9,890 nt of DNA from Verrucomicrobiales bacterium (GTDB lineage Bacteria; Verrucomicrobiota; Verrucomicrobiia; Methylacidiphilales; JAAUTS01): the NCBI GenBank assembly GCA_031279715.1, contig JAITHY010000072.1:1-9890 (forward strand), written 5' to 3'. The notes below the pieces were generated by a model. It searched no databases, was not told the origin of the DNA, and saw nothing but the letters and a program-made list of their open reading frames with translations. Each line of letters opens with the position of its first letter. The first letter of the stretch is position 1. Positions 1 to 7,206 of this stretch are shown piece after piece. Both the position numbers and the translations under genes were made by a program.

Positions 1-2786
1 GACGCTTGCAGGCTGGGTTCAACAAACCAGCCGCCTTTGAAATCAAACCGCCGGCCGGCTTCCAATGACACGCCGGCGCTCCAGTTGTTATAGTCGCCCT
101 TGTCCCGGAAATTGACATCGTCGGAATTGGTGGCCTTGAACTTATTGCCGGCATACTGCCCCTTGACAACAAAGTCGGCGAACCAGCCGGATTGGTTCAG
201 CCAAGTGGCATAAAAACCGGTGTAGTAATTGCTGCTGTCTCCGCTGCCGTTGCGTTTGAAATCACGCCGATTGCCGCCATAACCCAGAAAATAACCGCCG
301 GTGATGGAATTATCGGCGTTCAACAGCCATGTCTTGTCCGCGCCAAGATCTATGCCATACACATAATCGGTGAAATTGCCGAGGCCATTGATGCCGAGTT
401 TGATATTGGATTGCTGGCCGTAAGTCTTGACCCAGAAATCCACGCCCAGTTCGCCGCCTTGTTTCCCGTTTCTGATGTAATCAAGCAAAGTCTGCTCCAC
501 CTGATAACGCACCTCACCCATGCGTTTGTTAAGACTGCTCAACTGGGCAAACCATGTAACCGCCGAGGCGCCGGCCGTGTTCAAAATGGCATTGGCAGCG
601 GCCATGTCCCGCACACCAGACAAATACCAATTCTGCCCATCCGTGGTCAGGTCATATTTATACAAACCCGAATAAAGCGAACCTCCAGCCAGGGAAAACT
701 CCGCTCCGCTATTGCCGCTGATGCTGACAATTTCATCGTTTCCCAGAGGCCCGCCCATTTTGCCGGTTTGGTTGATGTACAAAACCGTGGCGCCGCTCGC
801 ATTGCCGAGGATATTGATGTGGTCCACGATGGGGGAATTGCCGTTCATGTTCGCGGTCATGTGGATGCCGGGCAACGCGCCATTGGTGCTGACACCGGTA
901 TAATTGCCGTCGATTGTCAGCGTGCTTTGGGTCACGCCGTTGCCAAAGTAAACGTTGCCCAAGTTGGTCAAATCACCGTGACCAAACCGGGCGTCAGCGT
1001 TGTTCAACACCGCCACGGCGCGGAAGGCAATGGTGGTGCTGCCGACGTAATCGTTTTTGCCGCTGATGGTGGTCGTGCCGCTGACGGTGACATTCATCTG
1101 CTTGGTGCTGGTCAGAGCGCCCAGTTTCGCCACATTGTTCAACTCAAGGTCGGAATAATTCCCGTCGCCGAACGACAGCGTGCCGCTGACCGTGAGCCGG
1201 GCATTGTCACTGATGTTGAGCGCGCCGGAAGAACCGGCCTCCTTCGCCACCTCCATATTGCCTCTGACGATGAGTTCGCTGTCATCCACCCGCAAAGAGC
1301 CGGAACCGACACTGGCAAAGGACAAATCGCCGTTAACGGTCAATTTGCTATTTCGCTCGACATTAACATACACGCTTGAATTCGCGGCGCTGGCAAAGGT
1401 CGCGCTGTTCGTCACCAACGAGGCAGTTCTGGACACCACCAGCGTGCCGCTGGAGTTCACGCCGCTGGACATGGATAAATCACCCGTTTTCACAGTCGAA
1501 TTGCGGTCTGCGCCAAGAAATGCGCGCGCCCCCACTCCCGATGCCATGCGGAGATTTCCCGATGAAAATGAAGAGGAGTCCTTAACATCAATATCAGCCA
1601 CTGAACCAACCCCGGAAGCAGCGTCTATCTCACCGGCAACTGACATCATGGAATTATTTGCGACGCCAATCCAAGTCATCGAAGCGTTTCCGCTTGACCA
1701 TTTATTGGTTCCACTCCCCTTGATTTGGGCATAACCCCCATACAAACCAAGCTCGGCATTGGAATTCGCGCCACTGCCGGCGTGCAGCAAGCCCAGGTTG
1801 ACAAATCCATCGGCAGCGGACGCTCCTCTGACTTTCGAACTAATATATATTCCACCCCCGCTGTTATCCATGTTTCCCAAATACACATCCCCCTTGTTTT
1901 CCCAGTGCGACGAGCCGCTGACATACAGGTTATACTCATAATCATCGGAATAGCTGATGGTGGCGCTTTGGGTTGAATAGCTGATGGTGGCGCTTTGGGT
2001 TGTCAACGTGCTTTGGCCATCCAGGCGCAACGAACCGGATGACCAGGCGCTATGCTCATAATCTGGCGAAATCGCAGTGTCAGTGCCGGACATCACCAGC
2101 GCGCTGTTAATCACCAAGCGTGACGAGTTACTGAGAAAAATTCTCCCGCCTTTGCGAATCAACACTTCCTGCTCATTGGTCACCGCGCTGTCACTGATGT
2201 TCAAGGTGCCATAAGTGTCAAAACTGGTGTAGTTACCGACCGCCCCCGTGCGGAGATTTTTTCCGGAAAGCTCCAGTTGCCCAAGGTTATGCCAGTTGGC
2301 ATTGCTGACGGTGATTGTCGCGTGACCGCCCACGGCAGTGTAATTGCCGCCTGAGGTGTAACTATAACCCTCGGCAGTGATGGAAGACAATGTGCCGCTG
2401 GTGGTCAGGGATCCCCAGTTGGTAATGTCAAAATGCGTCGTCCCGGTCGAATTGAAGTTCACATTGACAAGAGTGCCTCCCTGTACAATCAAATTAGATA
2501 TGGTAATTGAGGTGGTACCGGTAATAGTCGGATACCATAAATCGTAACTGATAATGGCGGTATCCTCATAAGCGTTGTTCTGTTCGCCAGGGATGCCGCT
2601 TAAATAATAACTGTGACCGTTGTAGTTGTACCAATAACCATCGGTGTCAGGCCAGTTAATCCTCGCGCCGTTGGTCAAACCGCTGCCGCTGGGCTGCCAA
2701 TAGTAAGTATCCGCCCAAGCGCTGCTCATCACCGACGACCATAAGGCCAAACCAATCGCCACAATTGAAATCAATCCTTTTTTCAT
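1..2786 (-). CDS. Large autotransporter (type Va), C-terminus cut by left edge
   Basis: The frame is open from the ATG at 2786 to the window edge with no stop (928 complete codons). Residues 1-26 form a Sec signal peptide (MKK, hydrophobic core, SSAWA cleavage, then DTYYW). Residues ~27-725 are a Ser/Thr/Asn/Gly-rich passenger with repeated short strands of the TVSG and LTVNGDL kind, as expected for a beta-helix. Residues ~727-775 look like the linker helix that threads the barrel. From ~780 the sequence matches the Pertactin-type autotransporter barrel: GVDFWVKTYG, then alternating aromatic strands such as YYTGFYATW. About 148 barrel residues are visible; the family barrel is about 260-280, so the last ~120 lie outside. 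An AGAAAAAGGATTT leader gives a good ribosome binding site. Its role (adhesion, surface or secreted passenger) cannot be read from the sequence. An in-frame 27-bp duplication lies at residues ~262-280. Confidence 0.9.
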   Translation of the reverse strand, partial: MKKGLISIVAIGLALWSSVMSSAWADTYYWQPSGSGLTNGARINWPDTDGYWYNYNGHSYYLSGIPGEQNNAYEDTAIISYDLWYPTITGTTSITISNLIVQGGTLVNVNFNSTGTTHFDITNWGSLTTSGTLSSITAEGYSYTSGGNYTAVGGHATITVSNANWHNLGQLELSGKNLRTGAVGNYTSFDTYGTLNISDSAVTNEQEVLIRKGGRIFLSNSSRLVINSALVMSGTDTAISPDYEHSAWSSGSLRLDGQSTLTTQSATISYSTQSATISYSDDYEYNLYVSGSSHWENKGDVYLGNMDNSGGGIYISSKVRGASAADGFVNLGLLHAGSGANSNAELGLYGGYAQIKGSGTNKWSSGNASMTWIGVANNSMMSVAGEIDAASGVGSVADIDVKDSSSFSSGNLRMASGVGARAFLGADRNSTVKTGDLSMSSGVNSSGTLVVSRTASLVTNSATFASAANSSVYVNVERNSKLTVNGDLSFASVGSGSLRVDDSELIVRGNMEVAKEAGSSGALNISDNARLTVSGTLSFGDGNYSDLELNNVAKLGALTSTKQMNVTVSGTTTISGKNDYVGSTTIAFRAVAVLNNADARFGHGDLTNLGNVYFGNGVTQSTLTIDGNYTGVSTNGALPGIHMTANMNGNSPIVDHINILGNASGATVLYINQTGKMGGPLGNDEIVSISGNSGAEFSLAGGSLYSGLYKYDLTTDGQNWYLSGVRDMAAANAILNTAGASAVTWFAQLSSLNKRMGEVRYQVEQTLLDYIRNGKQGGELGVDFWVKTYGQQSNIKLGINGLGNFTDYVYGIDLGADKTWLLNADNSITGGYFLGYGGNRRDFKRNGSGDSSNYYTGFYATWLNQSGWFADFVVKGQYAGNKFKATNSDDVNFRDKGDYNNWSAGVSLEAGRRFDFKGGWFVEPSLQA
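1949..2002 (-). repeat. Perfect 27-bp tandem duplication in autotransporter passenger
   Basis: Positions 1949-1975 and 1976-2002 are identical 27-bp units. Each adds nine residues in frame (QSATISYS plus a joining residue). The perfect identity suggests recent replication slippage or gain of one beta-helix strand segment. Confidence 0.95.
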
Positions 2787-2862
2787 AAATCCTTTTTCTA
2801 AGTTATCCAGCCTGATTTTTTTACAGGTTTTGTTTTATAAACTATTTTCGCCGCATCTGCAA
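2787..2862 (-). promoter_or_regulatory. Predicted sigma70-like promoter and leader of the autotransporter gene
   Basis: On the minus strand, TTGCAG (2857-2862) is followed after 17 nt by TATAAA (2834-2839). This puts a start site near 2827 and a leader of about 40 nt. AAGGA lies 4 nt before the ATG at 2786. The 161-nt gap between lptE and this gene is notably A/T-rich compared with its surroundings, as expected for a promoter. No convincing terminator hairpin for lptE was found here, so read-through is also possible. Confidence 0.6.
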
Positions 2863-2947
2863 ATAAATTTAATCATTGCAATTATCTTTTTTAACCTCCG
2901 GACAACACTACCACACGCCAGCGCCAATGACCGGATAAGCGCCTTCG

Positions 2948-3478
2948 TCACCACCCCTCGGTCACCTGCCGGACAATCTTCCGTGCCGCCTGCATCGCGG
3001 CCAAGGGCATCGCCTGGCGTTCAGCCTCAACATTGTCGCCGCCAAGGTTGAAATTGGCCACGTAATAATCGGTTGAACCCTGGAATGGCACGTCCTTGAA
3101 AATCACCTTGCCGGTGAGGTTGTTCGTCAGCGTCGCCCGCGCCGTCAGCGTGGCGCGAAATTGCGTCGTCTGGGTGCTGTTGTTGGGATTGTAATTCACC
3201 GCCGCGCGGTTGAAGCTGACAACCGTCAGCGTCAGCGTCGCCTCCGACGCCCCTGCCCGTCCGGTTTGATACGTGCCGTCGTTGCTGAATTCGTGAATGA
3301 CCGCGTTGGTCACCAACGGCGCCAGGTATGGTGTGAAGGTCTCGTTTTTCACCATCGGCACCCAGATGCTCTTCACACCCTTCATGTCGCCGGATGGAAT
3401 GTTGCCCAATTGATAACCGGCGCAACCGAGCATACTCAGCGGCAGCGCCAACAATAAACTGCGTGACAGGAGTTTCAT
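2948..3478 (-). CDS. lptE: LptE-like LPS-assembly outer-membrane lipoprotein
   Basis: This is a 176-residue lipoprotein with a short basic start (MKLLSR), a hydrophobic core and a lipobox LSMLGC, so Cys19 should be lipidated after signal peptidase II cleavage. The mature part begins AGYQLG, the usual opening of LptE/RlpB-family proteins, followed by a conserved-looking V-P-M-V-K-N-E-T-F strand and a Thr/Leu-rich beta region. In the known family, LptE plugs and helps fold the LptD translocon, which places LPS on the cell surface. Its ATG overlaps the stop of the upstream bamD-like gene in an ATGA (3475-3478). No Shine-Dalgarno sequence is visible, so translation is probably coupled. Sequence similarity in this family is low; the call rests on lipobox, size, opening motif and neighbour. 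An unspecified lipoprotein is the alternative. Confidence 0.8.
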   Translation of the reverse strand: MKLLSRSLLLALPLSMLGCAGYQLGNIPSGDMKGVKSIWVPMVKNETFTPYLAPLVTNAVIHEFSNDGTYQTGRAGASEATLTLTVVSFNRAAVNYNPNNSTQTTQFRATLTARATLTNNLTGKVIFKDVPFQGSTDYYVANFNLGGDNVEAERQAMPLAAMQAARKIVRQVTEGW

Positions 3479-4542
3479 AAAACAGGTGGGTTTTCCGCTC
3501 GTTCCTTGGGTGCCGCTGCCGGCGCGGGACTGGCATCCGGCAAGGCCGCCGCCTCCGGTTTCTTAAACATGGGCGACTTGCCGCTTTGCAAATTCCGGAC
3601 TTCCTCAATGCGTTCTTTCGCCTGCGCTGCCAATGAGGAATTCGGCGCTTGCTGAATGACATCGTTGAAATAAATCAACGCCGCCCTGCAGCCCTTGTCG
3701 TCGCCTTGCTTCAGGTAAAACAAACCGATGTTGTAAGAGCCTTGCACCCGGCGTCCGCTCAACTCACTGATGTAAATTTTCGCCTGCTCGGCCTTTTCGT
3801 TTTCCGGATAACGCACCAAAAAATCCTGAAAGGCGTCGATGGATTTCTGCGCCGCGCTTTGGTCGTAATCCGGCTGGCTGGAAGCCTGATACCATGCGTA
3901 GCCAATCTGGTATTGCGCCGGCCCCGCCAAATCGCTGCCCGGATATTTGTCCAGCAGTTTATTGTAGGCGCCGATGGCCTCCGACCAGTTTTTCTGTTTC
4001 TCGCGCGCCAGGCCGATTTTGAACCAAGCTTGCGGCGCATACACCCCGTACGGCGCGTTTTTAATCACCGTGCTGTAAATTTCCACCGTTTTGTCCATCG
4101 ACGGCAGCAACGGAATTTTCCACAACCGCTGCGGCTCACCGTTCAAAAACAAATTGCCGATGGCAAACTCGCGCTCAATCGACAAATCAAAAAACTGGCT
4201 CGCCGGATATTTCTCCACCACTTTTTGATACGCCTTGTACGCGTCCCAAAACTCCCCGCGTTTTTCCAGCATGAACCCGACTTTGAACTGCGCCTCGCCC
4301 GCTGACGTTGACAACGGCCAGCGCCGCACGATGCTGCGGTATGTTTCCAACGCGCTCTTGAAATCCTCCTTGGCCTCCTGGTTCCGCGCGATTTGCAGGG
4401 CCGCTTTCGCATCGCTCGCCGCCAGTGATTCGCCGCTGCTTTCGTTGACCCAGCCCTCCCCCGGACGCCAGACCAAGGCGGCGGAAGTCACCGCTGCCAA
4501 TGACAGCCAGAGGCATGCTGCGCTGATATAGGATTTATTCAT
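3475..4542 (-). CDS. bamD: BamD-like TPR protein of outer-membrane protein assembly
   Basis: The protein has 355 residues from the ATG at 4542. A TTG two codons earlier (4548) is in frame but has no better ribosome site. Residues 1-21 are a signal peptide ending in TSA, followed by WRPGEGW (25-31). TPR-like helix pairs follow at about 49-78, 83-115, 169-203, 229-260 and 267-300, with typical YP ends (VVEKYP, LLDKYP, FLVRYP). A Pro/Ala-rich tail spans ~325-355. BamD proteins form part of the BAM complex that inserts barrel proteins, here presumably including LptD and the autotransporter. Unlike E. coli BamD it has no usable lipobox: the only early Cys is at residue 8, before any hydrophobic core. 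It is also about 110 residues longer than E. coli BamD. A general periplasmic TPR protein (CpoB/YbgF-like) is the alternative. Confidence 0.8.
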   Translation of the reverse strand: MNKSYISAACLWLSLAAVTSAALVWRPGEGWVNESSGESLAASDAKAALQIARNQEAKEDFKSALETYRSIVRRWPLSTSAGEAQFKVGFMLEKRGEFWDAYKAYQKVVEKYPASQFFDLSIEREFAIGNLFLNGEPQRLWKIPLLPSMDKTVEIYSTVIKNAPYGVYAPQAWFKIGLAREKQKNWSEAIGAYNKLLDKYPGSDLAGPAQYQIGYAWYQASSQPDYDQSAAQKSIDAFQDFLVRYPENEKAEQAKIYISELSGRRVQGSYNIGLFYLKQGDDKGCRAALIYFNDVIQQAPNSSLAAQAKERIEEVRNLQSGKSPMFKKPEAAALPDASPAPAAAPKERAENPPVL

Positions 4543-4622
4543 GGCCAATTATGCTAAAGAAGTCCCCGAATTGGTCAAGGGCCGAAATCACACCGTCAGC
4601 GGGTCAATGTCACGGCGCGGGG
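4543..4622 (-). promoter_or_regulatory. Possible bamD promoter giving a near-leaderless transcript
   Basis: This is the only sizeable gap within the envelope cluster upstream of lptE. On the minus strand, TTGACC (4573-4578) is followed either after 19 nt by CATAAT (4548-4553) or after 16 nt by TAGCAT (4551-4556). Either would start RNA at or within a few bases of the ATG at 4542. The lack of any Shine-Dalgarno sequence before that ATG fits a leaderless message. Neither spacing is ideal, so this is tentative. Confidence 0.35.
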
Positions 4623-4661
4623 CTATCCGTCTTGATGTCCATCTTGTTCACCGCTGACGGT
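4592..4661. repeat. Inverted pair of the dispersed motif at the LAB_N gene end / bamD gap
   Basis: ACCGTCAGCGG (4592-4602) and its exact complement CCGCTGACGGT (4651-4661) face each other across 48 nt. One arm lies in the last codons of the LAB_N gene and the other in the gap before bamD. An 11-bp stem could form in RNA, but no T-tract follows and the loop is long, so a classic terminator is not supported. Confidence 0.7.
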
Positions 4662-4970
4662 CTGCCGTTTCAAATGCGCGAAATGCAGGAAAATATTGTA
4701 CAATGTAAATACACACGGAAAAGCTGTCATCAAAATGCCCACCGAGTCATTCTTCCCCCAGATGTAATACGACAACGCGCACGCGCTCCCCACGAAACTC
4801 ATGTACCAAAAAACTATCGGCAGCACCGGCCGTTTGGCAAAGTGCGAGACGAGCGCCTGCACCGCCCAACGCCCGCCGAACATCAGCGCGCCGAACCAGC
4901 CGATGATCTTCCAGCCGGTGACCATCAGCGTGCAGTCACCCCAATTGAATTGCCACAATAGCTCACTCAT
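4623..4970 (-). CDS. Small LAB_N-domain inner-membrane protein
   Basis: A 115-residue protein starting at the ATG at 4970, which overlaps the end of the upstream glycosyltransferase by 8 nt (ATGAGTGA). It fits the 'lipid A biosynthesis N-terminal' (LAB_N) domain family: WKIIGWFGALMFGGRWAVQ at ~20-38, a conserved-looking PIVFWYMSFVGS at ~51-62, and YNIFLHF near the end. Three membrane helices are likely (about 16-38, 51-71 and 77-98). Such stand-alone LAB_N proteins are often found next to GT2 and ArnT-like genes; their exact role is poorly defined. Here a part in anchoring or translocating the lipid-linked sugar is an inference. The last ~12 residues (TVSGEQDGHQDG) are hydrophilic and include a copy of the dispersed motif, so the tail may be a recent extension. 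Confidence 0.85.
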   Translation of the reverse strand: MSELLWQFNWGDCTLMVTGWKIIGWFGALMFGGRWAVQALVSHFAKRPVLPIVFWYMSFVGSACALSYYIWGKNDSVGILMTAFPCVFTLYNIFLHFAHLKRQTVSGEQDGHQDG

Positions 4971-5679
4971 GACGATACGGATCCTTCTGCCAATGTATCT
5001 GGCGTTTAACATACCAACCCACCCCGATTAAATCATACAATCCGCGCAACGCCCGCCCGCTGATGGTGTACTTTGACACCCCGAACCGACGCTGACGGTG
5101 ATTAACCGGCATTTCACAAATTTTTTTCCCCGCCGAGCCAAGCAACGCGGCGAGGTAACGGTGCAGGCCGTTGAACGGTATCAAATATTTGACACAGTCA
5201 CGCCTCAGCGCCTTCAGCGAGCAGCCCGTGTCGCGGATGGGGTCGGGCAGCGCCAGCCGCCGGCAACCGTTGCCGATGCGCGAGGCGAGGCGGCGCGCGA
5301 AATTGTCCCGCCGCTTTTCACGATAGCCGCACACCAAATCATACTCCCCGATTTTCTCCAACAACCGCGCAATGTCATGCGGGTCGTTCTGCCCGTCGCC
5401 GTCAAGCATCACGCAAACATCACCGTCAGCGGCTTGCAAGCCGTAATATATCGCCGCGCTCTGGCCCAGATTTTTTCCGTTGGACAAACAGCGCACGCCG
5501 CTGACGCTCAGGATTTGTTCCATCGTCCCGTCCGTGCTCCCGTCATCAACAGCGATAATCTCCGCCTCCGGCTGGCATTCGCGGATTTCCCGCAGCAACA
5601 TTCCGGCGCTTTCCTCCTCGTTGTAAAACGGAATGATAATGGAAACTTTCATAATTCTTTTGACGGCCCGGATTTTCAC
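4963..5679 (-). CDS. GT2 glycosyltransferase, polyprenyl-phosphate sugar transferase (DPM1/ArnC type)
   Basis: A 238-residue GT-A fold enzyme. It shows IIPFYNEEES (15-24), nucleotide-binding DDGSTDGT (45-52), the metal-binding DGDGQ (D93, D95), RDTGCSLKALRR (149-160), HRYLAAL (173-179) and HRQRRFGVSKY (194-204), all hallmarks of dolichyl/undecaprenyl-phosphate glycosyltransferases. The enzyme should move a sugar from a nucleotide donor to undecaprenyl phosphate on the inner face of the inner membrane; the sugar cannot be named. It lacks the two C-terminal membrane helices of ArnC, so the adjoining LAB_N protein may supply the membrane part (inference). A GTG at 5679 directly follows the upstream TGA and has GGAGAGG 8 nt ahead; the ATG at 5652 (MKVSII) is the other possible start. 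A motif copy encodes the H-R-Q of HRQR, where relatives usually have HRPR. Confidence 0.88.
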   Translation of the reverse strand: MKIRAVKRIMKVSIIIPFYNEEESAGMLLREIRECQPEAEIIAVDDGSTDGTMEQILSVSGVRCLSNGKNLGQSAAIYYGLQAADGDVCVMLDGDGQNDPHDIARLLEKIGEYDLVCGYREKRRDNFARRLASRIGNGCRRLALPDPIRDTGCSLKALRRDCVKYLIPFNGLHRYLAALLGSAGKKICEMPVNHRQRRFGVSKYTISGRALRGLYDLIGVGWYVKRQIHWQKDPYRHE

Positions 5680-7206
5680 TCATCGCGCCTCACCGTCCGA
5701 TTCCCCGCCGAGTTCGCGGCACAGATAAAACTTGAACTTTTTGATGTTTTGCCCGCGCCACACCGTGTAACTTTCCTTGAGCAACTCCACTTTGGCAAAC
5801 TCCCGTCGCAACGTTTCCGGCGCGCTGCCCGTGGTCACGAAAATCGCCGACTGGTTGCCAAACCCGTCGCTATAATCCGACCAAAACGAATACTGGTTGC
5901 GAATGCCGGGCGCGCTGACCAAGTATGTCCGCGGCTTGTGCGGCAGGTAAAACGACACCAGACTCGCCGTTCCATAATCCGGGGCGATGACAAACGTCGC
6001 GCCGTGTTCTTTTTGCAACTCATACACCTGCGCCCCCAAACTCGCCCACCCGCGCACACGGTCAAGCGGATCCTTCCTCAGCGGCAGCCGCCACCACGCG
6101 CCGATGGTAATCGCCACCGTCATCGTCAGCGCCACCGCCACGCCGGCGGTGACAAACAACCCCGCCGGCACCTTGCGTTTCGCCAGCCAGTGCCACCACA
6201 ACATCACCGCCAGAACGAATCCGCTGACGAAGCACGGCACGACCCAGTTCGCCTCCGCCGCCTTGTTGAGGCTCAGCGTCGCGTAGAACAGCAACAGCGG
6301 CCAGAACAGCGACTGCAAAAACAGGAACCTCGTGTCGCGCCAGCGCCTGAACCCCGCCACCGCCGCCGCGAGGATGCCGATGACGAACAGCGGTGAGTAC
6401 GCGGCGAGCAATAATTGCGCAAATTTCCAAAGTTCGTTGAACGAGCATTGCCAGTGTTTGTCCAGCGAGCCGCGTGTCCATAGGTGCCGGACGGTAATCC
6501 AATCATGCTGGTAATTCCAAATCACCACCGGCGTCAAACACACCAGCGCCGCCAGTGTCATCAGCCAGAAATTTTTTTGCCACAGCCGCTGACGGTGAGC
6601 CGGCGAGCACGCACAGAACAGCGCGAAGCAAAACAACTCCGCGATGTTGGTGTATTTCGCCAGCATTCCCAATCCCACCAGCAGCCCCGTCAGCAGCCAC
6701 CAGCCGCTGCCGCTCACCTCGTCCTTCGCCCGCCAGAACGCCAGCGCCGCCGCAGTCCAGAAAAACACACTGACCGGATCAATCGTCATCAACACGCTGC
6801 CAATGGCGAACAACGGCGTCACCACCGCCAGCAACAGCGCGAAAAATCCCGCCGCCCCGCCGAACAACTTGCGCCCCAGCCGGTACAGACAATACGCCGT
6901 CCCCGCTGACAGCGCGACCGAGCCGCAGCGAATGCCAAACACCGTGTCGCCAAACACATGCGTCCCCAGCCAAATCACCAGCGCCACGCCCGGCCCCTTG
7001 CTGTAATAACTCCAGTCCAGGTGCCTCGACCACAAAAAGTAGTAAGACTCGTCCGCGATGAGTTCCAGTTGCGACACATACCACAGCCGCCACAGCGTCA
7101 GCGCGGCGATAACAGCCAGCGCCGCGTGGTGCCACGTCACCGTCCAGCCACCCGGCAGCCGAAAATCAGCGACCGCTTCCTGCGAGTAATGCGGGGTGTT
7201 GTTCAT
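5680..7206 (-). CDS. ArnT/PMT-like integral membrane glycosyltransferase (GT39/GT83)
   Basis: A 508-residue multi-span protein from the ATG at 7206. ADESYYFLW at ~51-59 carries the acidic pair (D52, E53) expected in the first periplasmic loop of GT-C enzymes, followed by HLDWSYYSKGP. TIDPVSVFFW (~141-150) corresponds to the conserved T-x-D-P region, and SLNKAAEANW matches the family's N-x-x-x-E-A-N-W segment. About ten further hydrophobic stretches follow, then a soluble C-terminal third (APDYGTASLVSFYLP). Enzymes of this kind take a sugar from a polyprenyl-phosphate carrier and attach it outside the inner membrane to lipid A or protein. The GT2 gene directly after it would make that donor. 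The start overlaps the PAP2 gene by 41 nt and no ribosome site is visible; a TTG at 7221 or a GTG near 7143 are alternatives. The acceptor and sugar are unknown, so arnT is not assigned. Confidence 0.87.
   Translation of the reverse strand: MNNTPHYSQEAVADFRLPGGWTVTWHHAALAVIAALTLWRLWYVSQLELIADESYYFLWSRHLDWSYYSKGPGVALVIWLGTHVFGDTVFGIRCGSVALSAGTAYCLYRLGRKLFGGAAGFFALLLAVVTPLFAIGSVLMTIDPVSVFFWTAAALAFWRAKDEVSGSGWWLLTGLLVGLGMLAKYTNIAELFCFALFCACSPAHRQRLWQKNFWLMTLAALVCLTPVVIWNYQHDWITVRHLWTRGSLDKHWQCSFNELWKFAQLLLAAYSPLFVIGILAAAVAGFRRWRDTRFLFLQSLFWPLLLFYATLSLNKAAEANWVVPCFVSGFVLAVMLWWHWLAKRKVPAGLFVTAGVAVALTMTVAITIGAWWRLPLRKDPLDRVRGWASLGAQVYELQKEHGATFVIAPDYGTASLVSFYLPHKPRTYLVSAPGIRNQYSFWSDYSDGFGNQSAIFVTTGSAPETLRREFAKVELLKESYTVWRGQNIKKFKFYLCRELGGESDGEAR

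Noticed and set aside
192..1379. 395-codon open frame on the + strand opposite the autotransporter
   Set aside because: It is antisense to a clear signal peptide-passenger-barrel gene, has no domain, and its composition is the complement of Ser/Thr/Asn-rich codons.
2880..2947. Rho-independent terminator after lptE
   Set aside because: No stable stem followed by a T-tract was found on the minus strand; the only homopolymer run is A-rich in the transcript sense.
3475..4548. TTG start for the bamD-like gene at 4548
   Set aside because: An ATG two codons later starts a better signal peptide (MNKS), and neither start has a ribosome site that would favour the TTG.
4592..4661. Classic terminator formed by the inverted motif pair
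   Set aside because: The loop is 48 nt and no U-tract follows; kept only as an inverted repeat of unknown role.
5098..6396. 432-codon open frame on the + strand
   Set aside because: It lies opposite the GT2 and ArnT-like genes, is rich in Arg, His and Gln without any motif, and crosses the boundary of two real genes.
5680..7206. Naming the GT-C enzyme arnT and calling an aminoarabinose pathway
   Set aside because: No other arn-type genes (ArnA, ArnB, ArnD) are present, and the sugar and acceptor cannot be read from the sequence.
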